The notes under the pieces are model-generated. The model was not told where the DNA came from, did no database searches, and saw only the letters and a list, made by a program, of their open reading frames with translations. Below, piece after piece: positions 9,633 to 18,725 of a DNA stretch of 64,000 bases. The stretch spans positions 744,001 to 808,000 of the forward strand of contig OY970294.1 of the NCBI GenBank assembly GCA_963716125.1. Direction: 5' to 3'. The first letter of the stretch is position 1, and the number at the start of each line of letters is the position of its first letter. Origin of the DNA: Acidiluteibacter sp963716125 (GTDB lineage Bacteria > Bacteroidota > Bacteroidia > Flavobacteriales_E > Vicingaceae). The translations under genes and the position numbers were made by a program.

Positions 9633-11273
9633 TTAATTGTATTTTCCGACCAACGGCATTAATCGTCCCATTCCAAATGCTCTTGGAGAAACTCTTAAAA
9701 TAGGAGGTGATTGATATCTTTTATATTCGCTGTAATTGACTAAACGTAACGTTTTTTCAACTATTGTTTTTTCAAAACCTAAATTCACAATAGAGGTTAG
9801 GTTTTTTGATTCTTCTATGTATTGAAATAATATTTTATCCAGCACATCATAATCTGGTAAAGAATCACTGTCTTTTTGATCTGGTCTTAATTCAGCAGAT
9901 GGAGCTTTGGTAATTATATTTTTAGGAATTATCTCCTTATCGAGGTTGATTTGCTTTGATAACTCATAAACTTGAGTTTTGTAAATGTCTCCAATAACTG
10001 CCAATCCTCCACACATATCGCCATAAAGAGTGCCATAACCAACAGCCATTTCACTTTTGTTGGATGTATTTAAAAGAATAGATCCAAATTTATTAGACAT
10101 CGCCATTAGTATTACTCCTCTAGCTCTTGCCTGAATATTTTCTTCCGTAACATCCATTTTTAGTCCTTCAAATTGTTGACTTAGTGTATTTTCAAAAGAA
10201 TCTACAATAGATTCAATTGAAATAATTTCATAAGGACTGCCCAAGTTTTTGCAAAGTGCAATTGAATCATCAATAGAATGTTCTGAAGAATATTTGGATG
10301 GCATTAAAATACTCCGTACATTTTCTTTGCCCAAAGCTTCTACTGCCAAGGCAAGAGTTAAGGCAGAATCAATTCCACCGCTTAATCCAATTATTGCTTT
10401 TTTAAAGTTAGATTTAATAAAATATTCTTTTATTCCTAAAACTAAGGCTTTGTGAATGCGCTCAATGCCATAATTGTCAGGGTGAGACTTATCAGCTATG
10501 TTTTTGTGAGATATTAAATCAGAAAACTCAAAATGCTTTATATCTTCTTTAAAGTTGTTGCAAGCAGCAATTTGTTCGCCTTTATTATTCACTATTTGGG
10601 AATTGCCATCAAAAATTAGTTCTGCTTGCGCTCCTATATGGTTGACATAAAAAATAGGTAAATCATATTTTTTTGCATTCCACTTTAAAACTTTTTCTCT
10701 TCTTTCCTCTTGCACATAAGAAAAGGGAGAAGCGGCTATATTGACTAAGAAATCAACTTTTTGGTTTTGAATAAAATCTAATGGTTCAATAGAATATTTA
10801 GAATCACCTTCGATATTCCAAATATCTTCGCAAATGCTTATTGCTATTTTTTTTGATTGGTATTCTACAATGTGTTGTTCTTTGGCAGCTTCAAAATATC
10901 TATTTTCATCAAATATATCATAAGTAGGTAAAAGTGTTTTATGATGAACAGATTGAATTTTTTTGTCAACTAGGAAAAAAGCAGAATTATATAATTTTTT
11001 GCCATTTTCTAAGCCGGTTTTTGATGGAGATCCAACTATTGCAGCAATCCCATCACAATGTGCAGCTATATTTTGAATAGACCGCTCACAAGAAGTGATA
11101 AAATCTTCAAATTCAAGCATATCTTTTGCAGGATAACCACAAACCGCCAATTCAGCAAAAAGGATTAAATCACATTTCTCTTTTTTTGCCGTGTTTATTG
11201 CCTCAATTATCTTCTTTTGATTCGCTTCAAAGTCTCCAATGTGATAATTTAGCTGAGCAATTGATACTTTCAT
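9633..11273 (-). CDS. nadE: Glutamine-dependent NAD+ synthetase
   Basis: 546 residues in two domains. The N-terminal nitrilase-type glutaminase has the catalytic Glu41 (FAELAVCGYP), Lys112 (HHKTLLPTYD) and Cys148 (SICEDIW). The C-terminal ATP-pyrophosphatase has the P-loop SGGIDS (298-303) and the GTLYGDMCGGLAVIGDIYKTQV block typical of NadE. It makes NAD+ from deamido-NAD+, ATP and glutamine-derived ammonia in the cytoplasm. Length and domain order fit the glutamine-dependent bacterial form. It sits in a leftward operon, 42 bp after a beta-barrel gene and 14 bp before the M48 protease; the nearby gldB-gldC is familiar synteny in Bacteroidota. Confidence 0.95.
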   Translation of the reverse strand: MKVSIAQLNYHIGDFEANQKKIIEAINTAKKEKCDLILFAELAVCGYPAKDMLEFEDFITSCERSIQNIAAHCDGIAAIVGSPSKTGLENGKKLYNSAFFLVDKKIQSVHHKTLLPTYDIFDENRYFEAAKEQHIVEYQSKKIAISICEDIWNIEGDSKYSIEPLDFIQNQKVDFLVNIAASPFSYVQEERREKVLKWNAKKYDLPIFYVNHIGAQAELIFDGNSQIVNNKGEQIAACNNFKEDIKHFEFSDLISHKNIADKSHPDNYGIERIHKALVLGIKEYFIKSNFKKAIIGLSGGIDSALTLALAVEALGKENVRSILMPSKYSSEHSIDDSIALCKNLGSPYEIISIESIVDSFENTLSQQFEGLKMDVTEENIQARARGVILMAMSNKFGSILLNTSNKSEMAVGYGTLYGDMCGGLAVIGDIYKTQVYELSKQINLDKEIIPKNIITKAPSAELRPDQKDSDSLPDYDVLDKILFQYIEESKNLTSIVNLGFEKTIVEKTLRLVNYSEYKRYQSPPILRVSPRAFGMGRLMPLVGKYN

Positions 11274-11315
11274 GAAAATTAAAAACTTGTTCTTTCGATT
11301 TTTTAATGGATGTAT

Positions 11316-12002
11316 TTAGAATATAACCCCAATATTTAAAGCCATATAATTAGATATTGCTTTGTAATCCTCATTATAAATATTTTTATAGCTTTTTCTA
11401 GCATCTTTGCTGAAAATATTGGTAATTCCGTTGTTAAAAGTAATGCCACCAACAATTTTGGTATTTCCTGAAATGTTGTATTCTGCACCAATTGCGAAAA
11501 CTAAGCCGACTCTCAAAAGGTTTAAATCTTCATTAATATTATCATCATTTGTAGTGGTTGTAACTCCACTTCCTCTTGTAGTTGTTGTAGTTTTTGATTT
11601 TCCTTGGTAATTTATACCTAGTGCGGTACCAAATTGTCCGTAGTATGTCATATAACCTATTTGATTGGTTTTCAATTTTAAAGTTAAAGGAATTTCTACG
11701 TATTTAGCTACTATATCAGCAGTTGAGCTGCTAAAGAGGGTGTCAGCGTTTTTATAATCCAATTTGCCTGCAATTGATGAAGATTCAATTCCTGTAGAAA
11801 ATGAATATCTATCCGAAATATTAAAATCCATCATTAACCCATAATTAAAACCAAACTTTAATCCATTGTATTCAATGTTCTTGGTAGTTGGTTTTAACCA
11901 ACCTAAATTTGGAGAAACTCTAAATCCAACCTGAAAAGAAGATTGTGCAAAAATGCCTGTACTAAATATAAGGATAAAGGATAATAGCGTAATCTTTTTC
12001 AT
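11316..12002 (-). CDS. PorT-like outer-membrane beta-barrel protein
   Basis: 228 residues: signal peptide (MKKITLLSFILIF... IFAQ) and an eight-stranded-type barrel pattern (FQVGFRVSPNLGW, FGFNYGLMMDFNISDRYSFSTGIE, VEIPLTLKLKTNQIGYMTYYGQFG, ending LNIGVIF). This is the general outer-membrane beta-barrel (PorT/OMP_b-brl) family; it is not claimed to be the T9SS component PorT itself. A Thr/Gly-rich loop lies near residue 137. First gene of the leftward operon, divergent from gldB with 48 bp between starts. Confidence 0.7.
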   Translation of the reverse strand: MKKITLLSFILIFSTGIFAQSSFQVGFRVSPNLGWLKPTTKNIEYNGLKFGFNYGLMMDFNISDRYSFSTGIESSSIAGKLDYKNADTLFSSSTADIVAKYVEIPLTLKLKTNQIGYMTYYGQFGTALGINYQGKSKTTTTTRGSGVTTTTNDDNINEDLNLLRVGLVFAIGAEYNISGNTKIVGGITFNNGITNIFSKDARKSYKNIYNEDYKAISNYMALNIGVIF

Positions 12003-12050
12003 AATTTTGTCTGTTAGTTTGAATTAATGATTTAATCAATTACAATATTA

Positions 12051-13082
12051 ATGGCTTTTTATTTAAAATCCACTTTTTATACCCTACTTTATTCGTCAAT
12101 ACTCACTATTTGTTTGTTTTCATGTTCCGATTCCTCCAAAAATGTCGATTTGCAAGGTATTGAAGTTGATTTGGAGATCAAAAGATTTGAAAAAGATTTA
12201 TTTGAATATGCCACTTCAGGCTTGAATATAGATGAATTAAATCAGCTGAAGCTAAATTATCCAACTTTCTATCCTTTGTTTACCAATAATATCATGCAAT
12301 TAGGTGGAATGAATGATAGTTTAAGCTTATTTAATTACAATCGATTTTTAAAGGATACTACCATTTTAAGCTTATACCATTCGGTGGACAAAAATTATCC
12401 TGATCTAAATGCTATTCAATCTCAGTTAAAAGAAGCCTTTAAACATTACAACTATTATTTTCCCGAGAAAAATATTCCAAAAGTGGTAAGTTTTCTTTCT
12501 GCTTTTAATTATGCTATGGTAGCAGATGATAGCCTATTGGCAATTGGTTTAGATATGTATTTAGGCGCTGATTCTAAGTATTATCCACAGTTGGGAATCC
12601 CTCAATATCGGTTTAAAAATATGACCAAAGAAAAGATAGTTTCAGATGCTATGTTAGCTTGGTTAAGCACTGAATTTGATGAGCCTAAAGGAGAGAATTT
12701 ATTGAAGCAAATGATTTACTATGGTAAAGTGCAATACGCTTTGAGTTTATTATTACCTAACGAAGCAGTATATTTAAATTTCGGCTACACTGAAAAGCAG
12801 TGGGAATGGTGCTTAGATAATGAAAGTAATATTTGGGGCTTTATGATTAATCAGGAAATGCTTTATACTAACGATAATTTTGAAATTAGAAAATTTATAG
12901 GAGAAGGGCCATTTACTGCCGGATTTCCTGAAGATGCACCTTCAAAGTTAGGGCAGTTTATCGGCTATCAAATTGTTAGTCAATTTATGGAAAAATCAGA
13001 TAAAACATCTTTAAATAAATTGATGGAGATGGATGATGCTCAAAATATTTTAAGTATATCAAATTATAAACCAAATAAATAA
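12051..13082 (+). CDS. gldB: Gliding motility lipoprotein GldB
   Basis: 343 residues with a lipoprotein signal peptide (LTICLFSCSD, lipobox Cys near 25). The body matches the GldB family in length and in blocks such as LEIKRFEKDLF, NYPTFYPLFT, YYFPEKNIPKVVSFLSAFNYA and LNFGYTEKQWEWC. GldB is required for gliding in Flavobacterium, probably through the Gld/T9SS machinery. gldC follows with a 1 bp stop/start overlap (TAATG), the conserved pair order. The start gives a good signal peptide and faces the divergent operon 48 bp away. Confidence 0.88.
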   Translation: MAFYLKSTFYTLLYSSILTICLFSCSDSSKNVDLQGIEVDLEIKRFEKDLFEYATSGLNIDELNQLKLNYPTFYPLFTNNIMQLGGMNDSLSLFNYNRFLKDTTILSLYHSVDKNYPDLNAIQSQLKEAFKHYNYYFPEKNIPKVVSFLSAFNYAMVADDSLLAIGLDMYLGADSKYYPQLGIPQYRFKNMTKEKIVSDAMLAWLSTEFDEPKGENLLKQMIYYGKVQYALSLLLPNEAVYLNFGYTEKQWEWCLDNESNIWGFMINQEMLYTNDNFEIRKFIGEGPFTAGFPEDAPSKLGQFIGYQIVSQFMEKSDKTSLNKLMEMDDAQNILSISNYKPNK

Positions 13083-13429
13083 TGGCTGAAAGTAAAAAAT
13101 CTGAAATTAAGTTTACGGTAACTTTAGATGAAAATAATGTTCCTGAAGATATAAAATGGGAGGCGGAAGGAAGCGGCTCAGAAAAGCAAAATTCTGCCAA
13201 AGCTATCATGTTGGCACTTTATGATGAGAAAGAAGAAAATACTTTGCGTATTGATTTGTGGACAAAAGATTTAGTTGTTGAAGAAATGAAGAAATTTGCA
13301 TGTCAAAACATCATTACGTTGGCAGATTCATTTGCTAGAGCAACTGGTGAAGATAAATATGCCGATGAAATCAGAGAATTTGGTAAAAATATTGCCGTAA
13401 AAATGGGCGTTTTAGGGCCAAAAAAATAA
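13082..13429 (+). CDS. gldC: Gliding motility protein GldC
   Basis: 115-residue soluble acidic protein with no signal peptide, carrying the family blocks EIKFTVTLDENNVPEDIKWEA and KDLVVEEMKKFACQNIITLADSFARATGED. GldC is a small cytoplasmic partner of GldB that stimulates gliding; its biochemical role is not known. It is coupled to gldB by the TAATG overlap. Confidence 0.9.
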   Translation: MAESKKSEIKFTVTLDENNVPEDIKWEAEGSGSEKQNSAKAIMLALYDEKEENTLRIDLWTKDLVVEEMKKFACQNIITLADSFARATGEDKYADEIREFGKNIAVKMGVLGPKK

Positions 13430-13497
13430 TATTTCGTTGATTGGTTGTTTATAGATAACAATAATTTTAATTTAGCAGCTTCATCACAATCGTAAAG

Positions 13498-14373
13498 ATG
13501 TCAAAAGAAAACAATAAAGTAGCGCGTAAAAGTATTCGTACTTCATACATTTCCACTATAATAAGTATTTCATTAGTACTTTTTATGTTAGGATTGTTGG
13601 GTTTAATTATACTCAATGCGCAAAAATTATCTGATCATGTTAAGGAAAATATAGGGTTTAGTATTTTTTTAAAGGAAGACGTCTCAACTGAAACAGCTAA
13701 AAAAATTCAAGCAGAATTAGAGCAATTGGCTTACGTAAAACAAACCAAATATATTGATAAGGAGGAAGCAGCTAAATTGTTGAAGCAAGATTTAGGTGAA
13801 GATTTTGTTGGGATTTTAGATTACAATCCATTGATGGCGAGTATAGATGTAAACTTAGTAGCAGCTTATGCACATCCTGATAGTATAGGATGGATAGAAA
13901 GCAATTTGACTAAAAATACCAACATTAAAGAGATTGCTTATCAAAAAGATTTGATTTCTGCTGTTAATAAAAATGTTCGGAAAATTGGAATTATACTATT
14001 AGGCTTCAGTATTTTATTGCTGATTGTGGTCGTGGCTTTAATTAATAATACCATTCGTTTGGCGATTTATTCCAAGCGATTTTTAATCAAAACCATGCAA
14101 TTAGTAGGAGCTACTGGCGGTTTTATTCGTCGTCCTTTTGTGATGAGAGGAGTGATTAATGGATTCGTAAGTGCATTGATTGCTATTGCATTATTAGCAG
14201 TTGTTATTTATTCAGTGATGCAAAGTATGCCTGATATTGTTAATTTAACAGATTATAATATTTATGCTATACTTGCCGTTTCTGTTATAGTTTTAGGAAT
14301 TTTAATTTCTTGGATATCTACATCATTGGCAGTTAGAAAGTTTTTACGCATTCAAAGTGCCGATTTATATTAA
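13498..14373 (+). CDS. ftsX: Cell-division protein FtsX (ABC-type permease)
   Basis: 291 residues with the FtsX layout: one membrane helix near 23-43, a periplasmic domain to ~160 (IGFSIFLKEDVSTETAKKIQ), then three helices near 165-188, 213-237 and 253-275 with the cytoplasmic loop LIKTMQLVGATGGFIRRPFVMRG. FtsX pairs with the ATPase FtsE to activate peptidoglycan hydrolases at the septum; ftsE is not in this window. It opens the compact cluster ftsX-DUF3098-uppP-truB, 68 bp after gldC. Confidence 0.93.
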   Translation: MSKENNKVARKSIRTSYISTIISISLVLFMLGLLGLIILNAQKLSDHVKENIGFSIFLKEDVSTETAKKIQAELEQLAYVKQTKYIDKEEAAKLLKQDLGEDFVGILDYNPLMASIDVNLVAAYAHPDSIGWIESNLTKNTNIKEIAYQKDLISAVNKNVRKIGIILLGFSILLLIVVVALINNTIRLAIYSKRFLIKTMQLVGATGGFIRRPFVMRGVINGFVSALIAIALLAVVIYSVMQSMPDIVNLTDYNIYAILAVSVIVLGILISWISTSLAVRKFLRIQSADLY

Positions 14374-14376
14374 ATT

Positions 14377-14613
14377 ATGGAAAATAAAAATACAGATGAA
14401 TTTGCTTTTGGCAAAAAGAACTACAGATTGTTAATTATCGGAGTAGCCGTAGTTATTTTAGGTTATATCTTGATGTCAGGTGGTGGAGCCGAAAATCCAA
14501 ATGAGTTTCATTATGATGAAATTTTTAGTCCGATGAGAATTACTGTGGCTCCAATTTTAGTGTTGGCTGGCTTTGTAGTTGTTTTTATTGGCATTATGAA
14601 AAAAGCAGATTAA
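14377..14613 (+). CDS. DUF3098 small membrane protein
   Basis: 78 residues with two membrane helices (near 17-36 and 52-72) around a short loop, and the family's N-terminal FAFGKKNYRLLIIG. It lies 3 bp after ftsX and 15 bp before uppP, the usual location for this Bacteroidota-specific family. Function unknown; the context suggests a link to the cell envelope or division. Confidence 0.85.
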   Translation: MENKNTDEFAFGKKNYRLLIIGVAVVILGYILMSGGGAENPNEFHYDEIFSPMRITVAPILVLAGFVVVFIGIMKKAD

Positions 14614-14628
14614 TTTCAATTCATTTCG

Positions 14629-15438
14629 ATGACTATTTTTGAAGCTATAATCCTTGCAGTAATTGAAGGATTAACGGAATATTTGCCGGTTTCATCTACT
14701 GGACATATGATTATTGCAAGTTCGTTTATGCGAATTGCATCTGATGATTTCACCAAACTTTTCACCATCGTTATTCAATTTGGAGCTATACTTTCTGTAT
14801 TAGTTTTATATTGGAAACGATTTTTTCAAAGTGTAGATTTTTACCTTAAATTATTTGTAGCTTTTTTGCCTGCAGTCGTTTTAGGATTATTACTCAACGA
14901 TGTAATTGATGAATTATTAGAAAGTCCAATAACGGTGGCTATCTCTTTAATTATAGGCGGTTTTATTTTGTTAAAAGTGGATGATTGGTTCAAGAAGAAT
15001 GAAGAGTTCGATAAAGAAAATCCTGAGAAACACACTACAATATCCTACCTCACTGCTTTGAAAATTGGATTTTTTCAATGTTTGGCTATGATACCTGGCA
15101 CATCTCGAAGTGGAGCAAGTATAGTAGGAGGGATGACTCAAAAGCTAAACAGAAAAACAGCTGCAGAATTTTCGTTTTTCTTAGCCGTTCCAACTATGTT
15201 TGGTGCAACTGCCAAAAAATTGTACGACTATTATAAAGCAGGTTTAGAACTGAGCAGTGATGATGTTAATTTTTTAATTTTAGGTAACGTAATTGCGTTT
15301 TTCGTAGCCTTGTTGGCAATTAAAACATTTATAGATTATTTGAGCAAACACGGCTTTAAAATATTTGGATATTATCGTATTATCTTTGGTGTTGCTTTGT
15401 TAGTGATTCATTTTTTCTTTTATAAATTAAGCATTTAG
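14629..15438 (+). CDS. uppP: Undecaprenyl-diphosphate phosphatase
   Basis: 269-residue polytopic membrane protein of the BacA/UppP family. Both signature loops are present: EGLTEYLPVSSTGH (residues 13-26) and PGTSRSGAS (near 155), which carry the catalytic Glu, Ser/His and Arg. It dephosphorylates undecaprenyl diphosphate to recycle the cell-wall lipid carrier. Its TAG stop overlaps the GTG start of truB by one base. Confidence 0.95.
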   Translation: MTIFEAIILAVIEGLTEYLPVSSTGHMIIASSFMRIASDDFTKLFTIVIQFGAILSVLVLYWKRFFQSVDFYLKLFVAFLPAVVLGLLLNDVIDELLESPITVAISLIIGGFILLKVDDWFKKNEEFDKENPEKHTTISYLTALKIGFFQCLAMIPGTSRSGASIVGGMTQKLNRKTAAEFSFFLAVPTMFGATAKKLYDYYKAGLELSSDDVNFLILGNVIAFFVALLAIKTFIDYLSKHGFKIFGYYRIIFGVALLVIHFFFYKLSI

Positions 15439-16130
15439 TGACAGCCGAAGATTATACAGAAGGACAAGTTATATTAATCGATAAACCACTAGAATGGACT
15501 TCATTTGATGCGGTAAAAAAAGTAAAAAATAGCCTAAGAAGAAGATTTAATCTCAAAAAATTAAAAGTAGGCCATGCTGGGACTTTAGACCCTTTGGCAA
15601 GTGGCTTATTGATTATTTGCACAGGTAAAAAAACCAAGACAATAGAATCAATTCAAATTCAAAAAAAAGAATATACAGGCACAATTACTTTGGGAGCTAC
15701 AACGCCTTCTTATGATTTAGAAACGGAAATTGATCAACATTTTGATACTTCCGCAATCAAATTGGAAGAAGTTGAAAAAGTAAGAGAAGGTTTTATAGGA
15801 GAATACAATCAAATGCCTCCTATCTTTTCAGCAAAAAAAATAGACGGACAAAGAGCGTATGATATGGCAAGAAAAGGAGAAACTCCTAAAATGAACGCCA
15901 AATTAATTCATATTTATGCCTTTGAAATAAATACCGAAAATTTCCCAAAAATTTCTTTTAGAATTGAGTGTAGCAAAGGAACTTACATTCGTTCTATAGC
16001 GCACGATTTCGGTGAAGCTTTAAATAATGGAGCATATCTATCTGAATTGAGGCGAACTAAAATTGGAGATTATAAGGTCGATGACGCAATTTCAGTGGAT
16101 AAGTTTTACGAATATTTGTCTGAAGAATAG
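15438..16130 (+). CDS. truB: tRNA pseudouridine-55 synthase TruB
   Basis: 230 residues. The catalytic block GHAGTLDPLASGLL (Asp near 49), the KKEYTGTITLG strand and the TYIRSIAHDFGE motif near 183 are all characteristic of TruB, which forms Psi55 in the T loop. It starts with GTG inside the uppP stop (TAGTG), supporting coupled translation. At 230 residues it is the short form lacking the PUA tail, as usual in Bacteroidota. Last gene of the ftsX-uppP-truB run. Confidence 0.95.
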   Translation: MTAEDYTEGQVILIDKPLEWTSFDAVKKVKNSLRRRFNLKKLKVGHAGTLDPLASGLLIICTGKKTKTIESIQIQKKEYTGTITLGATTPSYDLETEIDQHFDTSAIKLEEVEKVREGFIGEYNQMPPIFSAKKIDGQRAYDMARKGETPKMNAKLIHIYAFEINTENFPKISFRIECSKGTYIRSIAHDFGEALNNGAYLSELRRTKIGDYKVDDAISVDKFYEYLSEE

Positions 16131-16601
16131 CTTTAATTTATTTAGAATTCTGATTTTCTGAATTAGGCTTTAAAAAGTTTTTTATAATTTAGAATTAAAT
16201 AAGTTATATTATATTTCTTGTTTCTTTTTGCACCGCCAAAAAGGAACACAAAAAGGCGTGCCTGCAATTAATCCTCACTTTTTATTTCACAAAAAATAAG
16301 TTCGGCAGGATGATCTCCTCAATTCTTCGGAGCTATCCAGTCTCTCTAAGTTTTTGTCTTAAAAAAAGAATGATTAATTGCAATGGCATTTTTCAATTCT
16401 ATCGAATTGATTTAGAATGCAGCTAAAATTATTCACCAAGATGATGTAAGTTTAATCATATTGCTTGAATTGTATATTTTAACCTTAAAATATAGGTTTT
16501 ATCAGATGTAACTTTAATCCTGAATTCACTTGAAATTTTCTAAGTTTTAATTATTAACTTTGCCCTCGCTTAAATTGACTCTATCATAAAATAAAATATA
16601 C
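16131..16601. other. 471 bp gene-free region with nested inverted repeats
   Basis: No coding sequence is apparent. CTTTTTG (16224-16230) pairs with CAAAAAG (16237-16243). A longer pair, TGCCTGCAATTAATC (16259-16273) and its near-complement at 16372-16388, encloses ~100 bp. TCAATTC (16393-16399) pairs with GAATTGA (16404-16410). The layout resembles a dispersed intergenic repeat element; related stem-loops occur at 17713-17761 and 30462-30549. The last ~60 bp hold the queA promoter. Confidence 0.6.
16555..16562 (+). promoter_or_regulatory. Probable queA promoter (-7 element)
   Basis: TAACTTTG fits TAnnTTTG, with a TTG at 16530-16532 as candidate -33 element (22 bp spacing). Transcription would begin about 30 bp before the queA ATG. 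Confidence 0.55.
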
Positions 16602-17648
16602 ATGAAGTTATCACAGTTCAAGTTTGATTTGCCTGAAGAATTATTGGCAGAAAGACCAGCAGTAAATAGAGATGAATCTAGATTGATGGTTATTCACAGA
16701 GATACGGGTGAAATAGAACATAAAATGTTTAAAGATATCATCGATTATTTTGATGAAGGAGATGTATTGGTAATGAACGATACGAAAGTTTTTCCTGCAA
16801 GATTGTATGGTAACAAAGAAAAGACTGGTGCAAAAATCGAAGTATTCTTGTTGAGAGAGTTGAACAGAGAAAGTTTACTTTGGGACGTATTAGTAGATCC
16901 AGCTAGAAAAATCAGAATTGGTAATAAATTGTATTTTGGTGATGATGATTTAGTTGCTGAGGTAATAGACAACACCACTTCAAGAGGTAGAACGTTGAGA
17001 TTTTTATTTGATGGTTCTCATGAAGAATTTAAAGCAATCGTAGAAAAGTTGGGAGAAACCCCAATACCTAAATATATCCAAAGAGCAGTAGAGCCAGAAG
17101 ACGAAGAGCGTTACCAAACGGTTTATGCCAAAAAAGAAGGCGCAGTTGCTGCTCCAACAGCAGGTTTGCACTTTTCTAAGAATTTATTGAAGAAATTAGA
17201 AATCAAAGGAATTGATTTTGCTTATGTGACTTTGCATGTTGGTTTAGGAACATTTAGATCGGTAGAAGTAGAAGATTTGACCAAGCACAAAATGGATTCT
17301 GAAGAAGCTGAAGTTGATGAGACTGCAGTAGAAATGGTAAACAGTGCTAAGAAAAGAAAGAAAAGAGTTATAGCAGTTGGAACTACTAGTATGCGTGCTA
17401 TAGAGACTTCAGTATCAACCGATGGATTTATGAAAGCACATAAAGGATGGACCAATAAATTTATTTTTCCTTCTTATGAATTTAGTATTGCCAATGTGAT
17501 GATTACAAATTTTCACACACCTGAGTCAACTTTGTTGATGATGACAGCTGCATTTGGCGGTTATGATTTGATTATGAAAGCATACAAATTAGCCATCAAA
17601 GAAAAGTATAGATTTTACAGCTATGGAGATGCGATGATGATTATCTAA
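16602..17648 (+). CDS. queA: S-adenosylmethionine:tRNA ribosyltransferase-isomerase
   Basis: 348 residues, the usual QueA length, beginning MKLSQFKFDLPEELLAERP. Conserved blocks include VMNDTKVFPARL (near 57), PTPIKYIQR-like TPIPKYIQRAVEPEDEERYQTVYA (near 151), AAPTAGLHFS (near 185) and FHTPESTLLMMTAAFGG (near 303). It builds epoxyqueuosine on tRNA from preQ1. Codon usage here is notably regular and it has its own promoter. A YhhQ-type queuosine-precursor transporter is encoded at 56855, so salvage and synthesis steps of this pathway are both in the window. Confidence 0.96.
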   Translation: MKLSQFKFDLPEELLAERPAVNRDESRLMVIHRDTGEIEHKMFKDIIDYFDEGDVLVMNDTKVFPARLYGNKEKTGAKIEVFLLRELNRESLLWDVLVDPARKIRIGNKLYFGDDDLVAEVIDNTTSRGRTLRFLFDGSHEEFKAIVEKLGETPIPKYIQRAVEPEDEERYQTVYAKKEGAVAAPTAGLHFSKNLLKKLEIKGIDFAYVTLHVGLGTFRSVEVEDLTKHKMDSEEAEVDETAVEMVNSAKKRKKRVIAVGTTSMRAIETSVSTDGFMKAHKGWTNKFIFPSYEFSIANVMITNFHTPESTLLMMTAAFGGYDLIMKAYKLAIKEKYRFYSYGDAMMII

Positions 17649-17712
17649 AATCAATCATCATTTTCTTATTGAAAATTATTAATTAGGAAAACGAATGTTT
17701 ATTCAAAGGACG

Positions 17713-17761
17713 TCTGCCTTAGGCAGATTGTTTCGTTTTTTTCACGGCGAAAAAAATGAAA
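17713..17761. repeat. Double stem-loop after queA
   Basis: TCTGCC/GGCAGA (17713-17727) is followed by TTTTTTTC (17736-17743) paired with GAAAAAAA (17749-17756) around ACGGC; the outer TTTC/GAAA bases extend it to 12 of 13 pairs. It may act as the queA terminator. The second stem resembles those at 16224 and 30470. Confidence 0.5.
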
Positions 17762-17899
17762 AAGGTATTTTCAGGGAAGGAAGTCTATAAAAAAGGTAAG
17801 GTTATATAATAATCTATATAAAACATCAATTAACTTATCTGAATATAATAGGTGTTAATAGATATTTTCTATAGTTTTATTTGACAACAATGAAAATCA

Positions 17900-18574
17900 A
17901 TGAAAAAATATGCTATAATAGTTGCAGGTGGAAAAGGTAGTAGGATGAATTCGACTACCAATGCACTACCTAAACAATTTATAGAAATAGGAGGAAAGCC
18001 TATTTTAATGCACACCATCGAACGGTTTTATCAAGCAGATAAAGAAATTATAATTATTTTAGTGCTCCCCAAAGAGCAAATACACTATTGGCAGGAACTT
18101 CAATTGAAACATCAATTTGAAGTTCCTATTTCTGTTACATCAGGTGGCGAAAGTCGCTTTCATTCCGTAAAAAATGGATTGAAACTCATTGAAAGTGAAG
18201 GTTTAGTAGCAGTTCATGATGGAGTTCGTCCTTTTGTATCTATTACTACTATATTAAAGGGCTTTGAATTGGCGCAAAAAACCAAAGCTGCCATTCCTGT
18301 TTTAGAAATGGTAGATTCTATCCGACAAATTAAAGGAGACAAAAACCAAGCTGTAAATCGCTCAGAATATCGCTTGGTTCAAACCCCACAAATATTTGAA
18401 ATAGAGCTATTGCAAAAGGCATATTTACAAGATTTTGCATCTACTTTTACAGATGATGCCTCAGTGGTCGAAGCAATAGGACACTCAGTCAGTTTGTATG
18501 AAGGCAATCGAGAAAATATAAAAATTACAACTCCGTTTGACTTGAAATTGGCTGAGGTGTTATTGGGGGAGTGA
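17900..18574 (+). CDS. ispD: 2-C-methyl-D-erythritol 4-phosphate cytidylyltransferase
   Basis: 224 residues with the nucleotidyltransferase start VAGGKGSRMN (8-17), KQFIEIGGKPILMHTIERF, GGESRFHSVKNGL (near 82), VAVHDGVRPFVS (near 102) and FTDDASVVEAIG (near 175), all IspD signatures. It makes CDP-methylerythritol in the MEP isoprenoid pathway, which would feed the polyprenyl synthase at 28989. It stands alone; a hairpin follows its stop. Confidence 0.95.
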   Translation: MKKYAIIVAGGKGSRMNSTTNALPKQFIEIGGKPILMHTIERFYQADKEIIIILVLPKEQIHYWQELQLKHQFEVPISVTSGGESRFHSVKNGLKLIESEGLVAVHDGVRPFVSITTILKGFELAQKTKAAIPVLEMVDSIRQIKGDKNQAVNRSEYRLVQTPQIFEIELLQKAYLQDFASTFTDDASVVEAIGHSVSLYEGNRENIKITTPFDLKLAEVLLGE

Positions 18575-18607
18575 TTCTTTTTCAAAATATTGCATCTTTG
18601 GCTTGCT

Positions 18608-18685
18608 AAACCTCCAAGGTTTTATTGGCATGTAGTTATATAGTTTGAGGGTAAGAATAGATAACAGAAGAAACCTTGGAGGTTT
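18608..18685. repeat. 15 bp perfect inverted repeat after ispD
   Basis: AAACCTCCAAGGTTT (18608-18622) is the exact complement of AAACCTTGGAGGTTT (18671-18685), 48 bp apart. Each arm also has its own AAACCT/AGGTTT mini-hairpin, and the right arm ends in a T run. Probably the ispD terminator or a repeat element; it lies upstream of the lipoprotein start at 18726. Confidence 0.6.
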
Positions 18686-18725
18686 TTCGTTCACTTTCAT
18701 GAAATCATTACTATATTATTACACT

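Noticed and set aside
11316..12002. T9SS component PorT
   Set aside because: Only the general beta-barrel family pattern is visible; calling it the T9SS protein itself would need similarity that I cannot establish.
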